From JAPLZH01 sp964450345 (lineage in GTDB: Bacteria; Patescibacteriota; Minisyncoccia; Phycocordibacterales; PALSA-1337): DNA of 5,131 nucleotides. The translations under genes and the position numbers were made by a program. The stretch covers positions 1 through 5,131 of the forward strand of contig CAYVEL010000034.1 in NCBI GenBank assembly GCA_964450345.1. Reading direction: 5' to 3'. A model generated the notes under the pieces. It did not search any database and was not told where the DNA came from. It was given only the letters and a program-made list of their open reading frames with translations. Of this stretch, positions 1-5,125 are shown one piece after another. The stretch's first letter is position 1; every line of letters starts with the position of its first letter.

Positions 1-93
1 ACCACTGTTACCATGGTTAGAGTAAACGGGTATAATACATGTAATGCGGATGACCCTAGAAGAGTGCAGAGATCTCTAGAGATTACGTATTAA
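1..93 (+). CDS. 3' end of an upstream gene (last 30 codons), possible pilin-like protein
   Basis: The frame starting at base 1 is open for 30 codons and ends at TAA (91-93), directly followed by an in-frame TAG (94-96), so the stop is doubled. The visible tail is rich in beta-strand-like residues (TVTMVRVNGYNTC) and then a basic stretch, DDPRRVQRSLEITY. The gene's start lies outside the window. The tail faintly recalls C-termini of prepilin/pseudopilin-like surface proteins of CPR bacteria, but that is memory of a pattern and not a demonstrated match. The gene ends 12 nt before ligA. A promoter for ligA appears to sit inside this coding region. Confidence 0.5.
   Translation, partial: TTVTMVRVNGYNTCNADDPRRVQRSLEITY
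8..36 (+). promoter_or_regulatory. Sigma-70-type promoter upstream of ligA
   Basis: A perfect -10 box TATAAT (31-36) is preceded at exactly 17 bp by TTACCA (8-13), which matches four of six bases of the -35 consensus. The predicted start is near 43, giving a leader of about 60 nt before the ligA ATG at 106. It lies within the last codons of the upstream gene, which is common in compact genomes. Function is inferred from sequence only. Confidence 0.5.
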
Positions 94-105
94 TAGATTC
101 TAAAT

Positions 106-2130
106 ATGGCTGAAAAGATACCAAATGAAATAGTCGAGCGCCTCTCGAAGCTTAAGGAGGCGATAGAGCGCTACAGATATGAGTATAATGTACTCGATAA
201 GTCGAGTATTAGTGAGTCGGCGCTCGACTCTTTAAAGCATGAGCTCTATAAGATAGAAACACAATATCCTTCTCTCGTAACTCCAGATTCTCCTTCTCAG
301 AGAGTGGCTGGTAAACCTTTAGACGAATTTAAGAAAGTGGCACATAAAGTTCCACAATGGTCTTTTAACGACGCTTTTTCTCCAGAAGAAATGCGTGAGT
401 TCGATGCACGAGTTAAGAGATTTATTAAACAAGAAATAAACAAAGATATTTCTCCCACTTATACCGCTGAACATAAAATAGATGGACTTAAAATAGTTTT
501 AGAATATGAGAATGGTTTACTTATTCGTGCTGCTACTCGTGGAGATGGTAAGGTGGGTGAAGATGTAACACTGAATGTTAAGACTATTGAGTCTGTGCCT
601 TTAAAATTATCTAAACCAATTAGTTTAATAGTTGAAGGGGAGTGTTGGATGTCTAAGAAGGTTCTAGAAAATTTAAATAAAGAAAAGATAAAGAATGGCG
701 AAGAACCTTTTGCTAATCCACGTAATCTTGCAGCAGGTTCCATTAGACAGCTTGATCCAGAAATAGCTCGTTCTAGAAAACTAGAGTCATATATATACGA
801 TATAGCTAGTATCGATCCAGTTTTAATGCCTAAGAGTCAGAAAAAAGAATTAGAATTTTTGCAGGAATTAGGCTTTAAGGTTAATAAATATTTTAAGCAT
901 TGTAAGAATATAGATGAAGTAATTGAATTTTGGAAAAATTGGGAAAAGAAAAAAGATTCTGAAAATTATTGGTTTGATGGGGTGGTGGTAAAAGTAGATG
1001 AAAGAGAACTTCAAGACGCTATTGGATATACAGGTAAAGCACCTCGTTGGGGAATTGCTTTTAAGTTCCCAGCAGAACAAGTTACTACTATAGTGGAAGA
1101 CATAACGCTACAGGTTGGCCGTACAGGAGTCGTTACTCCTGTAGCTAAACTTAAACCTGTTCAAGTGGCAGGTACTACAGTGTCCAGAGCTACGCTACAC
1201 AATGAAGATGAAATTAAGCGCCTAGATGTACGCATTGGGGACACTGTAATCCTCCAGAAAGCCGGCGATGTTATTCCAGATATTGTTAAAGTTCTTACAG
1301 AATTTAGAACTGGTAAAGAAAAGATTTTTAATTTCCCAAAACGAGTGGAAGGATGTGGTGGCGATGGTTCTATAGAAAGAATTCCAGGTCAGGTGGCTTG
1401 GAGATGTGTAGTGATGGACTCCGAAGAATTACAGAAAAGAAGATTTTATTATTTCGTATCAAAGAAATGTCTGAATATTGACGGTCTCGGTCCAAAGATT
1501 ATTGACGCTCTAATGGAGAATGGGTTGATATCGAATTTCGCAGATATATTTACTCTTGAGAGAGGTGATCTATTATCTATTCCTAGATTTGGTGAAAAGT
1601 CTGTCGATAATCTACTCGAAGCTATTAATAATGTTAAGAAAACTACTTTACCTAGATTACTTGCAGGACTTTCTATTCCTCAGGTGGGTGAAGAGACCGC
1701 AATAGATGTAGCTGAAAAATTTGGCACGATTTATAAAATAATGAATGCGAAAGAAGACGACTTCATGAATATAGAAGGTGTCGGTCCCGTGGTCTCTAAG
1801 AGTTTAAGTGATTGGTTTAATAAAGCAGAAAATAGAAAACTCGTAGAGAATCTTCTTAAACATATTGAAATAGAATCTGAATCTATTAATTCAGCTAGAA
1901 AGGCAGGAAAACTTGCTGGTAAAATATTCGTACTAACTGGAACTATGACTAGTATGAGTCGTGATGAAGCTAAGGATAAAATACGCGCACTCGGCGGTGA
2001 TGTGGCTAGTGCAATATCTAAAAATACTAATTATTTAGTAGCAGGAGAGAGTGCGGGATCTAAATTAGATAAAGCTTTAGAGTTTGGAGTAGAAATCCTA
2101 AAAGAAGAGGACTTTTTGAAGATGATTTAG
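106..2130 (+). CDS. ligA: NAD+-dependent DNA ligase LigA
   Basis: Seals 3'-OH/5'-phosphate nicks in duplex DNA in replication and repair, using NAD+ and a ligase-adenylate intermediate. At 674 residues it is full length (E. coli 671). Domains in order: Ia, NMN binding, about 1-70; adenylation about 70-318, with catalytic Lys124 in EHKIDG, ATRGDG (R145), FANPRNLAAGSIRQLDP, FDGVVVKV (D291, K296) and AFKFPAE (K320); OB fold about 320-410; zinc-finger region about 410-447; four helix-hairpin-helix elements about 455-590; BRCT about 600-674. Two regions are odd. In Ia, compared with E. coli Y22/H23/D32/Y35/D36, this protein has Y27, N28, E37, L40 and D41. In the finger only C417 and C434 remain of four zinc cysteines. 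All nucleotidyltransferase residues are kept, so I expect activity. The start at 106 gives the expected N-terminus, but there is no Shine-Dalgarno before it. The stop is TAG. gatC follows after 30 nt. Confidence 0.97.
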   Translation: MAEKIPNEIVERLSKLKEAIERYRYEYNVLDKSSISESALDSLKHELYKIETQYPSLVTPDSPSQRVAGKPLDEFKKVAHKVPQWSFNDAFSPEEMREFDARVKRFIKQEINKDISPTYTAEHKIDGLKIVLEYENGLLIRAATRGDGKVGEDVTLNVKTIESVPLKLSKPISLIVEGECWMSKKVLENLNKEKIKNGEEPFANPRNLAAGSIRQLDPEIARSRKLESYIYDIASIDPVLMPKSQKKELEFLQELGFKVNKYFKHCKNIDEVIEFWKNWEKKKDSENYWFDGVVVKVDERELQDAIGYTGKAPRWGIAFKFPAEQVTTIVEDITLQVGRTGVVTPVAKLKPVQVAGTTVSRATLHNEDEIKRLDVRIGDTVILQKAGDVIPDIVKVLTEFRTGKEKIFNFPKRVEGCGGDGSIERIPGQVAWRCVVMDSEELQKRRFYYFVSKKCLNIDGLGPKIIDALMENGLISNFADIFTLERGDLLSIPRFGEKSVDNLLEAINNVKKTTLPRLLAGLSIPQVGEETAIDVAEKFGTIYKIMNAKEDDFMNIEGVGPVVSKSLSDWFNKAENRKLVENLLKHIEIESESINSARKAGKLAGKIFVLTGTMTSMSRDEAKDKIRALGGDVASAISKNTNYLVAGESAGSKLDKALEFGVEILKEEDFLKMI

Positions 2131-2143
2131 AAAAAACTTAAAA

Positions 2144-2152
2144 TATGATAAT
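2144..2152 (+). promoter_or_regulatory. Possible -10 element next to the gatC start
   Basis: TATGATAAT contains two overlapping -10-like hexamers (TATGAT 2144-2149, GATAAT 2147-2152) ending 8-11 nt before the gatC ATG. A promoter here would give an almost leaderless gatC transcript. No convincing -35 box is spaced correctly (TTGAAG at 2116-2121 is too far), and AT-rich sequence makes such hexamers by chance. Confidence 0.25.
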
Positions 2153-2160
2153 ATCGTCTT

Positions 2161-2460
2161 ATGTTTACAAGAGAAGATATAACTAAATTATCCGAATTAG
2201 CTAGAATCGGTCTAGATGATTCCGAAAAAGATAAATTAGCTGGAGAAGTCGAAAGTATTCTTAAATACGTTGACCAGATTAAGAACGCAAAAGTCGATAT
2301 TAATGCTGAAGCTAGAGTAGGCGCTGTTAAGAATGTCTTTAGAGAAGATTCTGTCTTGAATCCTGCCGGCAGTAATACGGATATCTTACTTAAAGAAGCA
2401 CCACACTCAGATAAGGGTTATGTATCTGTTAAGAAAATATTAGGAGGCTCATCAGAATAA
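2161..2460 (+). CDS. gatC: Asp-tRNA(Asn)/Glu-tRNA(Gln) amidotransferase subunit C
   Basis: Small subunit of GatCAB, the cytoplasmic complex that converts Asp-tRNA(Asn) and/or Glu-tRNA(Gln) to Asn-tRNA(Asn)/Gln-tRNA(Gln). GatC wraps around the GatA-GatB interface and stabilises GatA. The 99 residues match the usual length. Family hallmarks are the N-terminal helix with KLSELARIGL (about 9-18), the second helix ILKYVDQI (about 34-41), the NVFREDSV segment (about 58-65) and the C-terminal EAPHSDKGYVSVKKIL (about 79-94). The next gene is gatA, 4 nt downstream, which confirms the assignment. No Shine-Dalgarno precedes the ATG; the upstream 30 nt are almost pure A/T with a -10-like box. Its last codons contain AGGAGG (2442-2447), which could serve gatA. 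The stop is TAA. Confidence 0.95.
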   Translation: MFTREDITKLSELARIGLDDSEKDKLAGEVESILKYVDQIKNAKVDINAEARVGAVKNVFREDSVLNPAGSNTDILLKEAPHSDKGYVSVKKILGGSSE

Positions 2461-2464
2461 ATAT

Positions 2465-3895
2465 ATGACTATTGATTTAAATAAATTAAGTATATCTAGT
2501 GCTAGAAAATCTTTAGATAGCGGTGAATACACTGCGGTGGATTTAGCTAAAGCTTATATCTCTGAAATCTCTAAGAAAAATAAAGATATTAATGCATATC
2601 TAGAAGTGTATTCTGACGTCATAGCTCAGGCAGAGGAGGCAGATAAGAATATTAAAGCAGGAAATATTAAGAGACTAACCGGTATTCCTTTTTCTATTAA
2701 AGATAATATTTTAATTAAGGGTAGAATAGCCAGTGCTTCTTCTAAAATACTTGAGAATTACCACGCTACATATGATGCAAATGTTATTGAGAAGTTAAAA
2801 GCAGAAGGAGCAATATTTATTGGTAGAGTGAATATGGATGAGTTCGCTATGGGTGGATCAACTGAAAATTCTGCTTATGGTGTAACTAGAAATCCTTATG
2901 ATTTAGAAAGGGTAGCCGGAGGTTCTTCTGGTGGTTCAGCAGCTTCCGTTGCTATGAATGGTGCTCTAGTTTCTCTGGGCTCAGATACCGGAGGATCTAT
3001 CAGACAGCCAGCTAGTTTCTGCGGACTTGTTGGTCTTAAGCCTACTTACGGTGCTGTTTCTAGATATGGTGTGATGGCAATGGGTTCTTCTTTTGATCAG
3101 ATTGGCCCAATCGGTAAGACAGTATCAGATGTTGAAACAGTATTTAATATTATCAAAGGAAAAGACAGCAGAGATTCTACTACCATAGATGAGAATACTT
3201 ATCCCAAGAAAGATATTAAGGGTAAACCAGTAATAGGTGTTCCTAGAGAATTTTTGAATGGTCCTGGAATTGATAAAAATACTTTAGATAGATTTAATGA
3301 AAGTCTAAAAAAGCTAGAGTCTAAAGGTTATGTTATCAAAGATGTTCAACTACCTAATATCGCTTATTCTCTAGCTGTTTATTATGTTGTAATGCCAGCT
3401 GAGGTTTCTTCTAATATGGCTCGTTTTGATGGTATGAAATATGGAACTAATATTCCTGGCGGTGATTTACTAGGAGATTATTTAAAGACCAGAGGTGGTG
3501 CACTTGGTAAAGAAGTTAGAAGAAGAATAATTTTAGGAACTTATGTTCTTTCAGCTGGATATCATGATGCTTATTATAATAAGGCTAATGCTTTAAGACA
3601 GTTAATTACAGAAGATTTTAATAATGCTTTTAAAGATGTGGATGTTGTGATGACTCCAACAGCTCCTAGTCCTGCGTTTAAGGTTGGTGAGAAAATATCT
3701 GATCCTCTCGCTCTTTATTTAGAAGATATATTTACTGTCACAGCTAACTTAACAGGAATGCCAGCTATATCTATCCCTATGGGTATTGTTAATAAAGATA
3801 GTAAAGATTTACCTGTTGGATTACAGATGACTGCCAGAAAAGGAGAGGAGAATGTTCTATTTGGAGTAGGCAAAGATTTCTTAGGTGAGTTATAA
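2465..3895 (+). CDS. gatA: Asp-tRNA(Asn)/Glu-tRNA(Gln) amidotransferase subunit A
   Basis: Amidase-signature subunit that hydrolyses glutamine and supplies ammonia to GatB for transamidation of misacylated tRNA. At 476 residues it is near the normal length (about 480-490). The Ser-cisSer-Lys triad is intact: Lys79 in PFSIKDN, the cis-Ser (S154 or S155) in AGGSSGGSAA, and Ser178 in GSDTGGSIRQPA; these positions match the numbering I recall for Staphylococcus aureus GatA. Other signature blocks are GRVNMDEFAMGGSTENSAYG (about 120-139), GLVGLKPTYG (about 187-196) and PVGLQMTA near the C-terminus. The ATG is 4 nt after the gatC stop, so translation is probably coupled. AGGAGG lies 17 nt upstream, farther than the normal spacing. 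gatB, often next in bacterial operons, is not here; an unrelated membrane protein gene follows after 8 nt. The stop is TAA. Confidence 0.97.
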   Translation: MTIDLNKLSISSARKSLDSGEYTAVDLAKAYISEISKKNKDINAYLEVYSDVIAQAEEADKNIKAGNIKRLTGIPFSIKDNILIKGRIASASSKILENYHATYDANVIEKLKAEGAIFIGRVNMDEFAMGGSTENSAYGVTRNPYDLERVAGGSSGGSAASVAMNGALVSLGSDTGGSIRQPASFCGLVGLKPTYGAVSRYGVMAMGSSFDQIGPIGKTVSDVETVFNIIKGKDSRDSTTIDENTYPKKDIKGKPVIGVPREFLNGPGIDKNTLDRFNESLKKLESKGYVIKDVQLPNIAYSLAVYYVVMPAEVSSNMARFDGMKYGTNIPGGDLLGDYLKTRGGALGKEVRRRIILGTYVLSAGYHDAYYNKANALRQLITEDFNNAFKDVDVVMTPTAPSPAFKVGEKISDPLALYLEDIFTVTANLTGMPAISIPMGIVNKDSKDLPVGLQMTARKGEENVLFGVGKDFLGEL

Positions 3896-3896
3896 T
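3891..3896 (+). promoter_or_regulatory. Possible -10 element at the gatA stop, before the membrane protein gene
   Basis: A perfect TATAAT overlaps the gatA TAA stop and ends 7 nt before the ATG at 3904, the distance that would place the transcript start at or beside the start codon. There is no recognisable -35 at 16-18 bp and no extended -10 TGn, so this may be chance in AT-rich DNA. Confidence 0.25.
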
Positions 3897-3903
3897 ATTA
3901 GTA

Positions 3904-4488
3904 ATGGATTTAATAGGAATAATTGATCCTCAAAAGATTGTAGAATGGTTCCCTGAAGCTTTCAGGGCAGTTTTACCTTTAGCTCCTGTGGTCCTCGCTA
4001 ATATATATAATGTCATTGTAGTTATATCAGTGCCTATTTGTTTTATTTTAATTTATTTTATCTTCTATTCTATTATCGGTAATCGCGCGATGATGCATAA
4101 AGTATCAGAGATGTTAAAGGCTCCAGTAGAGGAGGCTTTTTCTGATGTTCCAGTACAGATTATAAATAAGTTTAGTGAGAGATGGCTAAAAATAATGCAG
4201 TTAGTTAATACCGATTCACAGAATGATTGGGTTAGATCTATTATGGAAGCAGATATTCTTCTGGATGAGCTATTAGAAAAAAATGGTTACACAGGAGACA
4301 GTGTGGGAGAGAAGTTAAAGAGAGTTGAGAAGGGGGATATGATGAATTTAGACTTAGCCTGGTCTGCCCACTTGATTAGAAATAAAATAGCTCATGAACC
4401 AAACTTTGTATTAAGCCAGTATGAGGCTAAAAGAGCTATAGAGAGCTATAGAAAGGTATTTGATGAGTATGGAATGTTTAGCGCCTAG
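3904..4488 (+). CDS. Membrane-anchored protein with HEPN-like C-terminal domain
   Basis: I do not recognise a named family. The 194 residues begin with an amphipathic region (1-33), then one clear membrane helix at about 34-59 (VIVVISVPICFILIYFIFYS), then a basic/polar boundary (GNRAMMHK). The remaining 130 residues look soluble and helical and should be cytoplasmic if the basic flank is inside. In this tail, helices at about 88-127 (SERWLKIMQL, DWVRSIMEADILLDELLEKN) and 146-165 lead to R159-N-K-I-A-H164, followed by a final helix at about 171-190. R-N-x3-H with a polar residue after Arg is the catalytic motif of HEPN ribonuclease-type domains, so a HEPN-like fold is a reasonable inference, but RNase activity is unproven and many HEPN domains only bind. 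The gene starts 8 nt after gatA and is probably co-transcribed. AGGTGA (3883-3888) is 15 nt before the ATG, too far for a standard site. The stop is TAG. Confidence 0.85.
   Translation: MDLIGIIDPQKIVEWFPEAFRAVLPLAPVVLANIYNVIVVISVPICFILIYFIFYSIIGNRAMMHKVSEMLKAPVEEAFSDVPVQIINKFSERWLKIMQLVNTDSQNDWVRSIMEADILLDELLEKNGYTGDSVGEKLKRVEKGDMMNLDLAWSAHLIRNKIAHEPNFVLSQYEAKRAIESYRKVFDEYGMFSA
4432..4451 (+). repeat. Two perfect tandem copies of a 10-bp unit inside the membrane protein gene
   Basis: AGAGCTATAG occurs twice back to back in the last helix of the HEPN-like protein. Because 10 is not a multiple of three, the two copies are read in different frames, giving RAIESYRK. Gain or loss of one copy would shift the frame near the C-terminus. 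Probably a minor local duplication. Confidence 0.6.
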
Positions 4489-4507
4489 TATAAAAGCTAG
4501 ATTTTGA

Positions 4508-4516
4508 GCTATTCTT
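4508..4516 (+). repeat. Direct repeat copy 1 upstream of the tRNA-fMet promoter
   Basis: GCTATTCTT recurs at 4829-4837. Here it is separated by 12 nt from the -35 box at 4529. The second copy is separated by 13 nt from the -35 box of the next tRNA promoter. The matching position suggests a shared upstream promoter element, though a chance match is possible. Confidence 0.35.
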
Positions 4517-4528
4517 TTTATTAACATC

Positions 4529-4557
4529 TTGCCAAGACATTCAAAATAGAGTATAAG
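4529..4557 (+). promoter_or_regulatory. Promoter of tRNA-fMet
   Basis: TTGCCA (4529-4534, five of six -35 consensus bases) and TATAAG (4552-4557, five of six -10 consensus bases) are separated by the ideal 17 bp. The predicted start is about 4563-4564, only 4-5 nt before the mature tRNA. The discriminator is AT-rich, unlike that of the next tRNA promoter. The same transcript should continue into the small membrane protein gene. Confidence 0.7.
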
Positions 4558-4567
4558 TATTAGACAT

Positions 4568-4641
<74 letters not shown>

Positions 4642-4648
4642 CAAGTAT

Positions 4649-4822
4649 ATGAGTTCTAAAAGCCTAATTTGGATAGGGATGACAGTCGGTTCTTTTATTG
4701 GTAGTTCCATACCAATGCTGTGGGGAGATAGTATGTTTTCAATGACTTCTGTATTACTTACTGCAGCAGGTGGTTTTTTCGGTATTTGGGCAGGGTATAA
4801 GTTAGGACAGATGTTGTTTTAG
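4649..4822 (+). CDS. Small two-helix glycine-zipper membrane protein
   Basis: A 57-residue protein of unknown function. Two hydrophobic helices, about 6-25 (LIWIGMTVGSFIGSSIPMLW) and 34-52 (SVLLTAAGGFFGIWAGYKL), are joined by a short GDSMFSM turn, so it should be a hairpin in the cytoplasmic membrane. Both helices carry glycines every fourth residue: G10, G14, G18 in the first and G41, G45, G49, G53 in the second. This is the glycine-zipper spacing used for tight helix packing or oligomerisation. The ATG is 7 nt after the tRNA-fMet discriminator base and has no Shine-Dalgarno. The next in-frame ATG (4679) would cut the first helix, so 4649 is preferred. It ends at TAG, 69 nt before the next tRNA. 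Similar short proteins occur in CPR genomes as I recall; no function is known to me. Coding status is supported by its regular composition and lack of overlap with other genes. Confidence 0.8.
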   Translation: MSSKSLIWIGMTVGSFIGSSIPMLWGDSMFSMTSVLLTAAGGFFGIWAGYKLGQMLF

Positions 4823-4828
4823 TTTTTC

Positions 4829-4837
4829 GCTATTCTT
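4829..4837 (+). repeat. Direct repeat copy 2 upstream of the second tRNA promoter
   Basis: Second copy of GCTATTCTT, separated by 13 nt from the -35 box at 4851 and lying just after the stop of the small membrane protein gene. See the copy at 4508-4516 for the comparison. Confidence 0.35.
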
Positions 4838-4850
4838 AAGTTTTAAAATT

Positions 4851-4878
4851 TTGAAAAAAGTCTTAAATCTGTTAGAAT
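4851..4878 (+). promoter_or_regulatory. Promoter of the second CAT-anticodon tRNA
   Basis: TTGAAA (4851-4856, five of six) and TAGAAT (4873-4878, five of six) are 16 bp apart. The -10 is extended by TGT (4870-4872). The predicted start is near 4885, about 7 nt before the mature tRNA. Between the -10 and the start lies GGCGCGG, a GC-rich discriminator in AT-rich surroundings, the signature of stable-RNA promoters under stringent control. The upstream 4841-4856 is A/T tract-rich and could act as an UP-like element. Confidence 0.65.
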
Positions 4879-4891
4879 GGCGCGGTGCCAT
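4877..4891 (+). other. Palindrome/hairpin abutting the 5' end of the second tRNA
   Basis: ATGGC (4877-4881) and GCCAT (4887-4891) form a perfect inverted repeat around GCGGT; a further G-T pair would extend the stem to six. It covers the last bases of the -10, the predicted transcript start and the whole pre-tRNA leader, ending exactly one base before tRNA position 1. It could be an operator-like site or just the GC-rich discriminator seen twice. Confidence 0.4.
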
Positions 4892-4964
4892 GTCGGGGTA
4901 GCTCAGTAGGTAGAGCACAGGACTCATAAGCCTGGGGTCGCGAGTTCGATCCTCGCCTCCGACA
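4892..4964 (+). tRNA. tRNA with CAT anticodon, elongator tRNA-Met (or tRNA-Ile2)
   Basis: A complete 73-nt cloverleaf: acceptor 4892-4898/4957-4963 with one G-U pair, D stem 4901-4904/4913-4916, anticodon stem 4918-4922/4930-4934 with loop CTCATAA (anticodon 4925-4927), T stem 4940-4944/4952-4956, discriminator A4964. The G1-C72 pair and C11-G24 pair exclude the initiator. The sequence cannot fully separate elongator Met from the Ile tRNA whose C34 is changed to lysidine by TilS; Met is favoured from overall look only. The anticodon stem closes on a non-standard A31-G39 apposition (A4922, G4930). CCA is not encoded; CAA follows the discriminator. Confidence 0.93.
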
Positions 4965-4975
4965 CAAATAGTTTG

Positions 4976-5022
4976 AAAAATAAGAAGACGGTTGATTAGT
5001 TATTTAGATGTCTTTTATTTTT
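4976..5022 (+). terminator. Terminator-like hairpin between two tRNA genes
   Basis: The arm AAAAATAAGAAGAC (4976-4989) pairs with GTCTTTTATTTTT (5010-5022) over 13 bp with a single bulged G, around a 20-nt loop. The 3' arm is itself a T-rich tract, and the 5' arm is A-rich, so it could stop transcription on both strands. It lies 11 nt past the tRNA and before the -10 region of tRNA-Asp. The long loop and GC-poor stem make it weaker than a textbook terminator. Confidence 0.45.
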
Positions 5023-5030
5023 CAGAATAT

Positions 5031-5036
5031 TATGAT
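5031..5036 (+). promoter_or_regulatory. Candidate -10 box of tRNA-Asp
   Basis: TATGAT (five of six consensus bases) would start transcription near 5043, about 9 nt before the mature tRNA. The overlapping TATTAT (5028-5033) is an alternative. No good -35 sits 16-18 bp upstream; TTTAGA (5003-5008) is too far for TATGAT. If the hairpin at 4976-5022 is a terminator, tRNA-Asp needs its own promoter here. Confidence 0.35.
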
Positions 5037-5051
5037 AGATTATGTACCAAT

Positions 5052-5125
5052 GCGCCCGTAGTTCAGCTGGCTAGAACGTTCCCCTGTCACGGGAAAGGTC
5101 GTGGGTTCGAGTCCCATCGGGCGCG
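5052..5125 (+). tRNA. tRNA-Asp (anticodon GTC)
   Basis: A complete 74-nt cloverleaf decoding GAC/GAU. The acceptor 5052-5058/5118-5124 is fully paired, D stem 5061-5064/5074-5077, anticodon stem 5079-5083/5091-5095 with loop CTGTCAC (anticodon 5086-5088), variable loop AGGTC, T stem 5101-5105/5113-5117 ending in one G-U pair, and discriminator G5125, the expected Asp identity base. CCA is not encoded; CAA follows, then the window ends 6 nt after the tRNA. If GatCAB here acts on Asp-tRNA(Asn), a relaxed aspartyl-tRNA synthetase would charge both this tRNA and tRNA-Asn; that is inference. Confidence 0.97.

Noticed and set aside
154..181. Perfect AAGGAGG followed by an ATG inside ligA
   Set aside because: The ATG at 179 is out of frame with ligA, is too far from the site, and opens no meaningful reading frame.
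459..743. Minus-strand ORF of 94 residues within ligA
   Set aside because: Lies wholly inside the well-supported adenylation domain of ligA, has no recognisable domain, and is an antisense shadow.
868..1080. Minus-strand ORF of 70 residues within ligA
   Set aside because: Antisense of conserved ligase sequence; its F/I/Y-rich composition simply mirrors Lys/Asn/Glu codons of the real gene.
4495..4520. Possible terminator after the HEPN-like gene (AGCT repeats followed by a T-run)
   Set aside because: The self-complementary part is only AGCT/AGCT with an 8-nt loop; the flanks do not pair, so the T-run alone is not enough.
4838..4860. A/T palindromes TTTTAAAA and AAAATTTT after the small membrane protein gene
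   Set aside because: No GC stem and no loop of sensible size; they are expected in an A/T tract and overlap the next promoter's -35 region.
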